A stretch of DNA of 64,000 nucleotides. Origin: Acidimicrobiales bacterium (lineage in GTDB: Bacteria; Actinomycetota; Acidimicrobiia; Acidimicrobiales; SZUA-35). Positions within the stretch are counted from its first letter, which is position 1, and the number at the start of each line of letters is the position of its first letter. Below the pieces are notes generated by a model, which saw only the letters and a program-made list of their open reading frames with translations, made no database searches and was not told where the DNA came from. The stretch spans positions 372,001 through 436,000 of the forward strand of contig JANQPB010000044.1 in NCBI GenBank assembly GCA_028285495.1, in the 5' to 3' direction. The translations under genes and the position numbers were made by a program. Positions 43,657 to 51,472 of this stretch are shown one piece after another.

Positions 43657-44982
43657 TCAGGTCCGGCTGCGCCACCAGTCGACGAGCTCGGCCCTGGCCT
43701 GGCCGACGTCGAGCGGGCCCCGCTCGATGCGGAGCTGGCGGAGGTGGGCCAGCGCCCGACCGACCTCGGGGCCGGGCTCGAGATCGAGCAGGTCCATGAC
43801 CTCGGCCCCGGACAGCGGCCCGTCGAGATCGGTGAGGTCCTCGTTGGCCGCGAGCTGATCGATCAGCTCGACGAGCCGACGGACCCGGTGGTGGTCGGCC
43901 TCGCCGACCTCGACCAGGTTGATGGCCAGGCTGGCGGCGCCGACGAGCCCGTCGACCCCGACCTCCGAAGCCAACCGTCGAACGGTTGCCGGACCGGGCT
44001 CGGCTTCCAGCCCGACCTCGACGGCCCGGAGCAGGTGGCCGGTGCGCACCGTCTCGGCCTTCGAGTAGCGCAGCCGGCCGAGCTCGCCGGTGGCCTCGGC
44101 CCGAACCGGCCACAAGAGGCCGGCCCGGCGGACGAGGACCTCACCATCGCGGACCGAAACACCGCCGGGGTCGGCGGCGGACGCCGGCCCGACCGACGCC
44201 AGGGCCACGGCCCGCCCGTGGACATCGGGGCCCAGCGCACCGAGCGCCGGCACCACGTGGTCGAGCAGGCCGGTCAGGCGGAGGAACTCGAAACCGGTGC
44301 GGGGGTGGGCGACGGCCAGCAACCGTTCGAGCTCGTCGGCAACCCGTTCGACCGACACGATATCGAGCCGCGAGGCCAGCTCGGTTGCGGCCGCCACCAG
44401 GTCCGGGGTCGGGGTCAGGCCGAAGCGGGCGATGAAGCGGGCGGCCCGCAGCATCCGCAGTGGATCGTCGGTGAAGGAGATCTCGGCCGACAGCGGGGTG
44501 CGAAGCAATCGCTCGCGGAGGTCGACCAGGCCGCGGTGGGGATCGTGGAGCTGGCCGCCCGGCAGCTCGATGGCGGCGGCGTTGACCGTGAAGTCTCGCC
44601 TGGCCAGATCGCCGGCGATGTCGTCGCCGAAGCTGACGACCGGCTTGCGGGAGTCGGGGTCGTAGGCCTCGGCCCGGTGGGTGGTGATCTCGATGGACCG
44701 GCCGCCCACCCGGGCCCCGATCGTGCCGAACCGCTCGCCCTGGGCCCAGATCACGTCGGCCAGCGGTTCGAGCAGCTGCTTGATCTGCTCGGGTCTGGCA
44801 TCGGTGGTGAGGTCGACGTCGTTGCCGGGCAGATCGGTGCCCTGCTCGCTGGCCAGCAGGAGGTCGCGCACGACGCCACCGACGAGGAAGAGCCGGTGCC
44901 CGGCCCTGGCGAACGTCTCGGCGACGGGCGTGACGACCGTCGCGACCTCGTCGAGCCCGGCCAGCGCCCCGCTCTCAGCCAC
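43657..44982 (-). CDS. cca: CCA tRNA nucleotidyltransferase with degenerate HD domain
   Basis: 441 residues from GTG 44982. Class II polymerase-beta head: L-V-G-G-V-V-R-D (33-40), D55-V-D57 metal pair, R-R-D-F-T-V-N-A and R-M-L-R-A-A-R-F-I-A-R-F. It adds or repairs the 3' CCA of tRNA. Actinobacterial homologues carry an HD phosphohydrolase domain with L-L-H-D-I-G; here the equivalent stretch reads A-G-L-L-W-P-V-R and no His-Asp pair is seen, so phosphohydrolase activity is probably lost. Confidence 0.93.
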   Translation of the reverse strand: MAESGALAGLDEVATVVTPVAETFARAGHRLFLVGGVVRDLLLASEQGTDLPGNDVDLTTDARPEQIKQLLEPLADVIWAQGERFGTIGARVGGRSIEITTHRAEAYDPDSRKPVVSFGDDIAGDLARRDFTVNAAAIELPGGQLHDPHRGLVDLRERLLRTPLSAEISFTDDPLRMLRAARFIARFGLTPTPDLVAAATELASRLDIVSVERVADELERLLAVAHPRTGFEFLRLTGLLDHVVPALGALGPDVHGRAVALASVGPASAADPGGVSVRDGEVLVRRAGLLWPVRAEATGELGRLRYSKAETVRTGHLLRAVEVGLEAEPGPATVRRLASEVGVDGLVGAASLAINLVEVGEADHHRVRRLVELIDQLAANEDLTDLDGPLSGAEVMDLLDLEPGPEVGRALAHLRQLRIERGPLDVGQARAELVDWWRSRT

Positions 44983-45296
44983 GGCCGACGCCCCCGCCGC
45001 GGGCGCGCCGGATCGACTGGGGGGAGGTCCGTCGCCGTCGAGATCCGGTCCGGGCGCGTGCCGCAGGTCCGTTCGTCACCACCTCCGGTTTAGCCGCTGG
45101 CGCCGACGAAACCACGATGAATGACCGGGGCCGCCGCGCCAGACTGCGCGATCGGGCCCGATCGCCTCCCGCCAGGGAGGCCGCCGGCGGCGGCCATCGG
45201 GACGCGACGAGGGCTCGTCGATGGCGCGTCGAAGGCTCACCGAGCGGCCGATCGACGAACGTGCCAACGGTCACCTCGACGACACGCCGGAAGGGG
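44983..45296. other. Non-coding stretch between cca and the phasin-like gene
   Basis: Part of a 421-base gap between divergent genes. Short open frames here have no family resemblance or codon pattern like their neighbours. I see no RNA gene or repeat; the only strong signal is the promoter that follows at 45297. Confidence 0.5.
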
Positions 45297-45325
45297 TTGC
45301 GTATTGTTCGACGCTTGCGTACTAT
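45297..45325 (+). promoter_or_regulatory. Sigma-70-type promoter of the phasin-like gene, with direct repeat
   Basis: TTGCGT (45297-45302), 17 bases, TACTAT (45320-45325). The same region contains two copies of TTGCGTAnTnTTC-like sequence 18 bases apart (45297 and 45315), locally AT-richer than its surroundings; they could be operator half-sites. The message would have an ~70-base leader with AAGGAG before ATG 45404. Confidence 0.7.
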
Positions 45326-45403
45326 TCTTAGCAGCTGGCCACCTGAGCCAGACCCCCCTCCCGAGAGAACCCTCGCCGAGAGCAGAAGCACAAGGAGCCC
45401 ACC

Positions 45404-45727
45404 ATGACCATGATCGACACCGCCAAGGACCTCCAGGCCCGTTACCTCGACGGCGTCAAGACCGCCCAGGAGCAGATCGTCTCCTACAACGAGCGCATCG
45501 CCGACTCCGTGTCCGGCGCCCTCCCCGAGTTCCAGGCCCCGTTCTCGGAGTACCTCCCCTCGCCGGCCGAGGTCGTCGAGACCTACTACGCCTTCGTCGG
45601 CGAGATGTACGAGGCCAACAAGGAGTTCGCCTCCCGCATGGTCGCCGCCTGGGAGCGGACCGAGGACGCGCCGGCCGCCGCCAAGGAGACCGCAAAGGCC
45701 ACGGCCAAGAAGGCCGCCAAGAAGTAG
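45404..45727 (+). CDS. Phasin-like granule protein with Lys/Ala tail
   Basis: 107 residues, ATG 45404 behind AAGGAG. Mostly amphipathic helix (A-R-Y-L-D-G-V-K-T-A-Q-E-Q-I-V, F-A-S-R-M-V-A-A-W) with a short Ala/Lys tail ending K-A-A-K-K. This matches actinobacterial phasin-type proteins that coat PHA or lipid granules; HBHA-like proteins share the tail. Strong promoter, small size and proximity to an acyl-CoA synthetase, with a PHA synthase operon 10 kb away, support the granule role. Phasin families are weakly conserved, so the call rests largely on context. Confidence 0.7.
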   Translation: MTMIDTAKDLQARYLDGVKTAQEQIVSYNERIADSVSGALPEFQAPFSEYLPSPAEVVETYYAFVGEMYEANKEFASRMVAAWERTEDAPAAAKETAKATAKKAAKK

Positions 45728-45731
45728 CTCC

Positions 45732-46199
45732 GTGGCGACCTCAACCGGCGGCGCCGGCAGGAAGCCAACGAGACCGTCTCAGCCCGGGGTGTCCTACCCC
45801 GGGCTCGAGCAGTTGGGCGACTTCATCCGGGCCCAGCGCAAGATGCTCGAGCTCAGCCAGCGGGAGCTGGCCAAGCTGATGGAGGTCTCCGACCCCTACG
45901 TCAGCCAGCTCGAGCGGGGCATGCACGAGCCCTCGGTCCGGGTGCTCAAGGCCCTCGCTGGCGCCCTCAACGTGCGGGCCGAGACGCTGCTCTCCTACGC
46001 CGGCCTGCTCGACCCGGACCAGGCGTCGACCACCGTCGTCGAGGCCATTCAGGCCGACCCCCACCTCACCGACGACCAGAAGACCACGCTGCTCAGCGTC
46101 TACCAGAGCTTCCGGGCCACCTCGGGCCCCGCCGCCACCGATCCGTCCGACTTGGACCCCGGCGACGCGGCGGATGAAACTGGAGTCGATGAGAGCTGA
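45732..46199 (+). CDS. XRE-family transcriptional regulator
   Basis: 155 residues from GTG 45732, four bases after the phasin-like stop. HTH at about residues 32-75: L-S-Q-R-E-L-A-K-L-M-E-V-S-D-P-Y-V-S-Q-L-E-R, then P-S-V-R-V-L-K-A-L. A C-terminal helical part follows. It may regulate the phasin-like gene, as phasin regulators often lie beside their target, but it is not of the PhaR family. Its 3' end overlaps the acyl-CoA synthetase start. Confidence 0.88.
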   Translation: MATSTGGAGRKPTRPSQPGVSYPGLEQLGDFIRAQRKMLELSQRELAKLMEVSDPYVSQLERGMHEPSVRVLKALAGALNVRAETLLSYAGLLDPDQASTTVVEAIQADPHLTDDQKTTLLSVYQSFRATSGPAATDPSDLDPGDAADETGVDES

Positions 46200-47754
46200 G
46201 CTGGCTGCGGCGGTCCGGCTGGGCGCCCTCGACCCCATCCTGAACGGGGCCAGGGCCCTCGGCGTGGCCCAGTGGGGGCCCGGGATCGCGGCCTCGGTCA
46301 CGGCGGCGGCCGTCCGCCACCCCAGGCGGGTGGCGATCGCAGACGACGACCGGGAGACCGACTACCGGACCCTCGACTGCCGGGCCACCAGCCTGGCCGC
46401 CCACCTCCGGCGCCGGGCCGCCGGCGGCTCGGTCGGCATCCTCGCCCGCAACCACGCCGGCTTCCTCATCGCCCAGGTGGCGGCCGAGCGGGCCGGCGTC
46501 GACCTGCTGCTGCTGTCGACCGCGCTCCCCGCGCCGAACCTGCGGGAGGTCGTCGAGCGCGAGGAGATCTCGGTGCTCGTCGCCGACGTCGAGTTCGAGG
46601 AGCTCCTCGCCGACGCCGCCATCGACATCCCCGTCATCTGGGCCGACGGCGCCACCGACGACGACGCCTCGCTGTGGTCGATCTCGTCGGCCAGGCGGCT
46701 GTGCTCACCCCCGTCCCGCCGCTCCCGCCTGGTGCTGCTGACCTCCGGCACCACCGGCCCCCCCAAGGGCGCCCGCCGAACGAACCGGGCGCCGCGGATC
46801 AGCGAGTTCGGCCTGCTGACCCGGATCCCCTACCGGACCTCCGAGACCTACTACGTCGCCCCGCCCCTGTTCCACGCCTGGGGGCTCAGCCAGGCCACGA
46901 TGGCGCTGGCCACCGCATCGACACTGATCCTTCGCCGCCGATTCAACGCTGCGGCCACGATCGAGCTGCTGGCCGAGCGCGAGATCGACGTGCTGGCGGT
47001 CGTGCCGCTGATGCTGCGCCGGATCCTCCAGGACGACGCCGGCGGCCGGACGATCAACCGGCCCCGGCTGGTCCTGTCGAGCGGCAATGTGCTGTCCGGG
47101 TCGCTCGCCACCGAGTGGATGGATGCCAACGGCGACCACCTCTACAACATCTACGGCTCGACCGAGGCCGCGCTCGGCACGGTGGCCGACCCGGTCGATC
47201 TCCGGGCCGCGCCGGGCACCGTCGGCCGCCCACCCCGAGGGGTCACGCTCAGCATCCTCGACGCCAAGGGCATGCCGGTCACCCGTGGCCGGTCCGGTCG
47301 GGTGTTCCTGTCGAGCGCCATGCAGTTCAGCGGCTACACCGACGGCAGCGACGGCGACCGGTCCGGCACGATGCTGGCCACCGGCGACATGGGCTGGGTC
47401 GACGACGACGGCCGCTTGCACGTGCGGGGCCGGGCCAACGACATGATCGTGACCGGCGGCGAGAACGTCTACCCGAGCCGGGTCGAGGAGATCATCGACC
47501 GCCTGCCCGAGGTCGAGCTGACGGCCGTGGTCGGCGTCGACGACGACGAGTACGGCCAGCGGGTCGTCGCCTTCGTCGTGCCCCGCAAGGGGTGGTCGAT
47601 CGACACCGAGCGGGTGCGCGACGCCACGGCCGTCGAGCTGCCCAACTTCATGATCCCCCGCGAAGTCTTCGTGGTCGACGCCCTGCCGATGACGACGACC
47701 GGCAAGGTCATCCGCCACCGCCTGGCCGTGCTCGGCGACCGCGATCGCGTCTAG
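46189..47754 (+). CDS. AMP-binding acyl-CoA synthetase
   Basis: 521 residues from ATG 46189 (GGAG upstream); an ATG 15 bases earlier is possible. ANL superfamily motifs: T-S-G-T-T-G-P-P-K-G-A, Y-G-S-T-E-A-A-L-G, T-G-D-M-G-W and G-R-A-N-D-M-I-V-T-G-G-E-N-V-Y-P; the C-terminal catalytic Lys lies in T-T-T-G-K-V-I-R. It activates a carboxylic acid (probably fatty) to acyl-AMP and then acyl-CoA, feeding storage-lipid or PHA synthesis. Overlaps the XRE gene by 11 bp. Confidence 0.92.
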   Translation: MRAELAAAVRLGALDPILNGARALGVAQWGPGIAASVTAAAVRHPRRVAIADDDRETDYRTLDCRATSLAAHLRRRAAGGSVGILARNHAGFLIAQVAAERAGVDLLLLSTALPAPNLREVVEREEISVLVADVEFEELLADAAIDIPVIWADGATDDDASLWSISSARRLCSPPSRRSRLVLLTSGTTGPPKGARRTNRAPRISEFGLLTRIPYRTSETYYVAPPLFHAWGLSQATMALATASTLILRRRFNAAATIELLAEREIDVLAVVPLMLRRILQDDAGGRTINRPRLVLSSGNVLSGSLATEWMDANGDHLYNIYGSTEAALGTVADPVDLRAAPGTVGRPPRGVTLSILDAKGMPVTRGRSGRVFLSSAMQFSGYTDGSDGDRSGTMLATGDMGWVDDDGRLHVRGRANDMIVTGGENVYPSRVEEIIDRLPEVELTAVVGVDDDEYGQRVVAFVVPRKGWSIDTERVRDATAVELPNFMIPREVFVVDALPMTTTGKVIRHRLAVLGDRDRV

Positions 47755-47761
47755 GTCGGCC

Positions 47762-47781
47762 CCGCCGGCGGTCAGCGGCGG
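47762..47781. terminator. Possible bidirectional hairpin
   Basis: CCGCCG (47762-47767) pairs with CGGCGG (47776-47781) between the convergent acyl-CoA synthetase and sulfite/nitrite reductase genes. No T-run. Confidence 0.3.
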
Positions 47782-47793
47782 CCGGCCACCCGG

Positions 47794-49764
47794 CTACGTA
47801 CACTCGGCCTCGCCGACGGCGGCGGCGTAGGGACCGACCTCGCCGAAGTCGACGAAGTGCTCGTCGGTGTCGAACACGTCGAGGTCGTCGAGCGTGGCCC
47901 CGATGGCCGCCGCCCCACCCGACCGCTCGACCCAGGCCGCGAACGCCTCGCCGTGGTGGCGCTCGCCGACGAACCGCTCGACGATCCGGACCACGGCGGC
48001 CGGCGCCGTCCTGGCCCCGATGCGGCGGGCCTGGGCCCCGAAGCGGATGGCCTCGTCGCCGACGTGACCGCCGAGCATCAGCTGGTAGCCGGGCGCAGAC
48101 CGGCCGTCGACCCGCCGCTCGACCCCGAAGAACCCAATGTCGGCCACGTGGTGCTGCCCGCAGCTGTTCATGCAGCCGCTGATGTTGATGCGCAGGCCCG
48201 GCACCTCCGCCAGCCCGGCCTCCTCCAGCGCCCCGGTCACGGCGCCGGCCAGACCCCGAGACTGGGTGAGCGCCAGGTTGCAGGTGTCGGCGCCCGGGCA
48301 CGAGACGACGTCGCGGATCAGCTCCGCCCCGGGGGCGGCCATGCCGATGGCGGCGAGGGCCCGGTGCACGGTCGGCAGGTCGTCGCCGTCGAGGTCGCGG
48401 AACACGACGTTCTGCCGGTTGGAGATCCGGACCGTGGCCCCGGTCCGGCGCTGGAGGTCGGCCAGTGCCCGGAACTGGTCGCCGGTGATGTCGCCGAGCG
48501 GGGCGTTGGCGTAGGCCGAGACGGTGCCGGCGGCGGCTCCCCGCACCACGTTGACCGACGCCCAGCGCTCGAGCTCGTCACCCTCGGCCGGGGCCAGGGG
48601 CTCGTCGTCGTCCGGGCCCAGCTCGATGACCCGGTTCGTCGTCACGGGGGCCGGTGGCGGGGCCGCTCCGAGGGCGACCGGCGTCGCCGGACCGGACCCG
48701 ATCACGCCCGCCGGCACGCGGCCGGACCCGATCACGCCCGCCGGCACGCGGCCGTGGCCGATGGCGGTCGGCTCGACGTCGTCGGCCCGACCGGCCGGGG
48801 CGTCGCCCCGCTCGGCGACGACGGCCGGGATCCCACCGGGCCACGACGTCGAGGCGACCAGCGTGTGGCGGATGGCGAGCGTCCGGCGGCGGAGCTCGTC
48901 GATCCCGATCGTGTCGACCAGCCACTTCATCCTGGCCCGACGCTTGTTGTCGCGGTTGCCGGCCTGGTCGAAGACCCTCAGCAGGCTCTCGATCGTCGGC
49001 AACAGCGCCTCCCTCGGCGTGAACTCCTCCAGAGCCAGGGCCGGGTGGGGGTTGGCTCCGAGTCCGCCGGCCAGGTAGATCCGGAAACCGGCCTCGGGCA
49101 TGTCGGTTCCGCCGGCCTCGCCCGGACGGCTCACCGCGATCACGCCGACGTCGTTGAACATCGCCTGGCCGCAGTCGGTTGCGCACCCCGAGAAGTTGAT
49201 CTTGAACTTACGGGGCAGCCGCTGGGCGATCGGGTTGCGGACGAAGTGCTCGTAGGTGGCCTCGGCCCAGGCGGAGATGTCGAGCACCTCGAACGGACAG
49301 GCGCCGGCCAGGTGACAGCCCTGCACGTTGCGGACCGTGTCGCCGCAGGCCTCGCGGGTGGTCAGCCCGACCGAGGCCAGCAGGCGCATGACCTCGCCGA
49401 CCTCGGTCAGCTGCACGTCGTGCATCTGGATGTTCTGGCGGGTGGTGATGTGGCCCCAGCGGCGGGAGTAGGCGTCGGCCAGGTAGCCGATCATCTCCAG
49501 CTGCTCGGGGGTGAGCGAGCCGTAGGGGACCTTGATCCGTACCATCTGGTTCGGCTCGCCCTGGCGCTGACCGTAGATGCCGTTGGTGAGGCGGTAGGCC
49601 TTGAAGACGTCGGCGTCGAGCTCGCCGGCCAGGTAGCGTCCGGTGAGGTCCTCCCACTTGCGGATGTCGTCGAGGAACGGCTGGGGCACATCGTCGTCGG
49701 TCGGGACCGGACGGCGCTCGACCGTCGGGTCGACGCGGGCGGTGGACGGCTCGGCGATGGTCAT
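47794..49764 (-). CDS. Ferredoxin-type sulfite/nitrite reductase (siroheme, 4Fe-4S)
   Basis: 656 residues from ATG 49764; the same frame stays open upstream but that part is antisense to the siroheme genes. Two ferredoxin-like/siroheme repeats. The cluster ligands are C-P-G-A-D-T-C and G-C-M-N-S-C-G (C-x5-C and C-x3-C); R-Q-N-I-Q and R-I-S-N-R-Q-N are the usual siroheme contacts. Between the halves is an unusually long ~90-residue linker with a duplicated R-V-P-A-G-V-I-G-S-G unit; typical homologues are ~550 residues. It is last in a siroheme operon. Sulfite versus nitrite cannot be decided from sequence. Confidence 0.93.
   Translation of the reverse strand: MTIAEPSTARVDPTVERRPVPTDDDVPQPFLDDIRKWEDLTGRYLAGELDADVFKAYRLTNGIYGQRQGEPNQMVRIKVPYGSLTPEQLEMIGYLADAYSRRWGHITTRQNIQMHDVQLTEVGEVMRLLASVGLTTREACGDTVRNVQGCHLAGACPFEVLDISAWAEATYEHFVRNPIAQRLPRKFKINFSGCATDCGQAMFNDVGVIAVSRPGEAGGTDMPEAGFRIYLAGGLGANPHPALALEEFTPREALLPTIESLLRVFDQAGNRDNKRRARMKWLVDTIGIDELRRRTLAIRHTLVASTSWPGGIPAVVAERGDAPAGRADDVEPTAIGHGRVPAGVIGSGRVPAGVIGSGPATPVALGAAPPPAPVTTNRVIELGPDDDEPLAPAEGDELERWASVNVVRGAAAGTVSAYANAPLGDITGDQFRALADLQRRTGATVRISNRQNVVFRDLDGDDLPTVHRALAAIGMAAPGAELIRDVVSCPGADTCNLALTQSRGLAGAVTGALEEAGLAEVPGLRINISGCMNSCGQHHVADIGFFGVERRVDGRSAPGYQLMLGGHVGDEAIRFGAQARRIGARTAPAAVVRIVERFVGERHHGEAFAAWVERSGGAAAIGATLDDLDVFDTDEHFVDFGEVGPYAAAVGEAECT
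48692..48751 (-). repeat. Perfect 30-bp tandem duplication in reductase linker
   Basis: 48692-48721 and 48722-48751 are identical. They encode two copies of a 10-residue unit in the inter-domain linker of the sulfite/nitrite reductase. Confidence 0.92.
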
Positions 49765-50567
49765 GGGTGGATGCCTCCCGGGGCGGTTGCGGTCGCCACC
49801 GCGGTCAGTGCTGGCGTGGCCGGGTCCGGCTCGGGGGCCGATGCGGGTGGGGTCGGGAGCCACTCGGGCAGGTCGACCAGCGCCGCCACCGGCCCGATGA
49901 CGATCGTGGCCGGGGCCGGGACGTCGACCCGGTCGAGGCGCTCGAGGGTGGTGCGGACCGTCCGCTGGCCGCTGAGCGTTCCCGATCCGATGACCGCAAC
50001 CGGTTCGATCGGGCAGCGACCGTGCCCGATCAGCGTGCTGGCCAGCTCGGGGGCCCGGCCGACGCCCATGAGCACGACGAGGGTGTGGCCGAGCGCGGCG
50101 AGCGCAGCCCAGTCGACGCCGCTGCTGTCCTCGGCGGTTGCCCCGGTCACGATCGTGACGCCGGCGCTGACCGTCCGGTGGGTGACGGGGATGCCGGCGG
50201 CGGCCGGTGCGGCCAGCGCGCTCGACACGCCGGGCACGACCTCGACGTCGATGCCGGCCGCCCGCAGGTCCGCCGCCTCCTCGCCGCCGCGACCGAACAG
50301 GTAGGGGTCGCCCCCCTTGAGCCGCACGACGGTGCCGCCGTGGCGTCCCTCCTCGATCAACAGGCGGTTGATGTCGGCCTGGGCCCGTCGTGGACCACCG
50401 GGTAGCTTGCCGACGTCGACCAGGCGGGCCCGCTCGGCCAGCGCCAGGACCGCCGGGCCGACGAGCCGGTCGTGGACCACGACGTCGGCGGTCCGGAGCA
50501 GGCGGTCGGCTCGCAGGGTGAGCAGCTCGGGGTCGCCGGGGCCGGCCCCGACCAGGTGGACGGTCAT
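49761..50567 (-). CDS. cobA: Uroporphyrinogen-III C-methyltransferase (SUMT)
   Basis: 268 residues, ATG 50567. Signature V-G-A-G-P-G-D-P-E-L-L-T-L near the start, then V-R-L-K-G-G-D-P-Y-L-F-G-R-G-G-E-E and V-P-G-V-S-S-A. It methylates uroporphyrinogen III twice with SAM to give precorrin-2, the siroheme/B12 branch point. Its stop overlaps the reductase ATG by four bases, and its start overlaps the dehydrogenase stop by four bases. Confidence 0.96.
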   Translation of the reverse strand: MTVHLVGAGPGDPELLTLRADRLLRTADVVVHDRLVGPAVLALAERARLVDVGKLPGGPRRAQADINRLLIEEGRHGGTVVRLKGGDPYLFGRGGEEAADLRAAGIDVEVVPGVSSALAAPAAAGIPVTHRTVSAGVTIVTGATAEDSSGVDWAALAALGHTLVVLMGVGRAPELASTLIGHGRCPIEPVAVIGSGTLSGQRTVRTTLERLDRVDVPAPATIVIGPVAALVDLPEWLPTPPASAPEPDPATPALTAVATATAPGGIHP

Positions 50568-51343
50568 CGGGCCGGGGCCCGAGTCGGGTCGCCGACAAGG
50601 GGGAGGTCGGCGACCCGATCGGATGGTGGCGCCGGCGGCTCGGCCGGCTCGTCGGCGAGTCCGAGCGCCGAGCGGAGGCGGGACGAAGCGACGGCCGGGC
50701 GGCCTCCACGGATGACGCCGAGGAGGCCGGCGCCGTCGGCGGCGGCTCCCGCGCCGTCGAGGGCGACGGCCCAGCCGGGGTGCTCGCTGGTCCCCGTGCG
50801 GGCCCGCAGCTCGGCCCGGGTGGCGGCCAGCAGCGTGGCCAGCTCGACCATCCCGTCGTCGAGGTCGGCCTGGTAGCGGCGGCGGAGGAAGGACGCGAGC
50901 GCCGGGCTGGCGCCGTCGGTCCCGATGGCCACGGTGACCGGTCCGGAGCGGGCCATGGCCGGCAGGAAGAACGAGCAGTTGGCGACGTCGTCGGCCGAGT
51001 TGACCCAGATCCCGGCGGCCTCGGCATCGGCGTTGACCCCGGCGTCGACCGAAGCCACGCCGGTCGCGGTGATCACCAGCCGGTAGGCGGCCGCCTCGCC
51101 GGCCCGGTACCGGCGCCGCTCCAACGCCAGCCGGCCGACCTCGGCCAACCGGGCGATGTCTGGCGTGGCGTTGGGAGCGACGACCGTGATGCGGGCCCCT
51201 GCGGTCAGCAGTCGCTCGATCTTGCCGGCGGCGATGCGGCCGCCTCCGACGACGAGGACCGGCCGATCCCGGAGTCGGAGGTTGACCGGATAGGTCTCGG
51301 CGGCCGGATCGACCGTGTTCGTCTGGCTCAGGCTCGGGCTCAT
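50564..51343 (-). CDS. Precorrin-2 dehydrogenase / sirohydrochlorin ferrochelatase (Met8/CysG N-terminal type)
   Basis: 259 residues, ATG 51343. Rossmann motif V-V-G-G-G-R-I-A-A-G-K-I, then T-D-G-A-S-P-A-L-A-S-F-L-R-R-R, diagnostic of the NAD-dependent precorrin-2 dehydrogenase. It oxidises precorrin-2 and probably inserts iron to make siroheme for the reductase two genes on. The C-terminal ~90 residues are low-complexity. First gene of the operon, with a promoter that leaves almost no leader. Confidence 0.94.
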   Translation of the reverse strand: MSPSLSQTNTVDPAAETYPVNLRLRDRPVLVVGGGRIAAGKIERLLTAGARITVVAPNATPDIARLAEVGRLALERRRYRAGEAAAYRLVITATGVASVDAGVNADAEAAGIWVNSADDVANCSFFLPAMARSGPVTVAIGTDGASPALASFLRRRYQADLDDGMVELATLLAATRAELRARTGTSEHPGWAVALDGAGAAADGAGLLGVIRGGRPAVASSRLRSALGLADEPAEPPAPPSDRVADLPLVGDPTRAPAR

Positions 51344-51351
51344 TGTCGGTA

Positions 51352-51381
51352 ATTATGATCAACTTAGTCGGGATTAGACAA
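51352..51381 (-). promoter_or_regulatory. Promoter of the siroheme/reductase operon (near-leaderless)
   Basis: Minus strand: TTGTCT (51381-51376), 18 bases, CATAAT (51357-51352), then eight bases to ATG 51343. The spacer contains an imperfect dyad (TTGTC / GAC-TAA) overlapping the -35 box and a TGATCA near the -10; either could be an operator for nitrogen, sulfur or iron control. Confidence 0.7.
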
Positions 51382-51472
51382 GGGCCGATGGTGTGACCCT
51401 CGACGCAGCGAGCCGTCGACGGCTCGCTCGACCGGGCTCAGGAGCGGCGATCGGCTGCCGATTGGCACCGGT

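Noticed and set aside
44983..45403. Short genes on either strand in the cca-phasin gap
   Set aside because: Candidate frames give Arg-rich, low-complexity products with no start context; only promoter-like signals are convincing.
49765..51027. Open frame extending the sulfite/nitrite reductase upstream
   Set aside because: It lies over the siroheme genes in another frame and is Arg/Gly/Pro-rich; the ATG at 49764 overlaps cobA in the usual coupled way.
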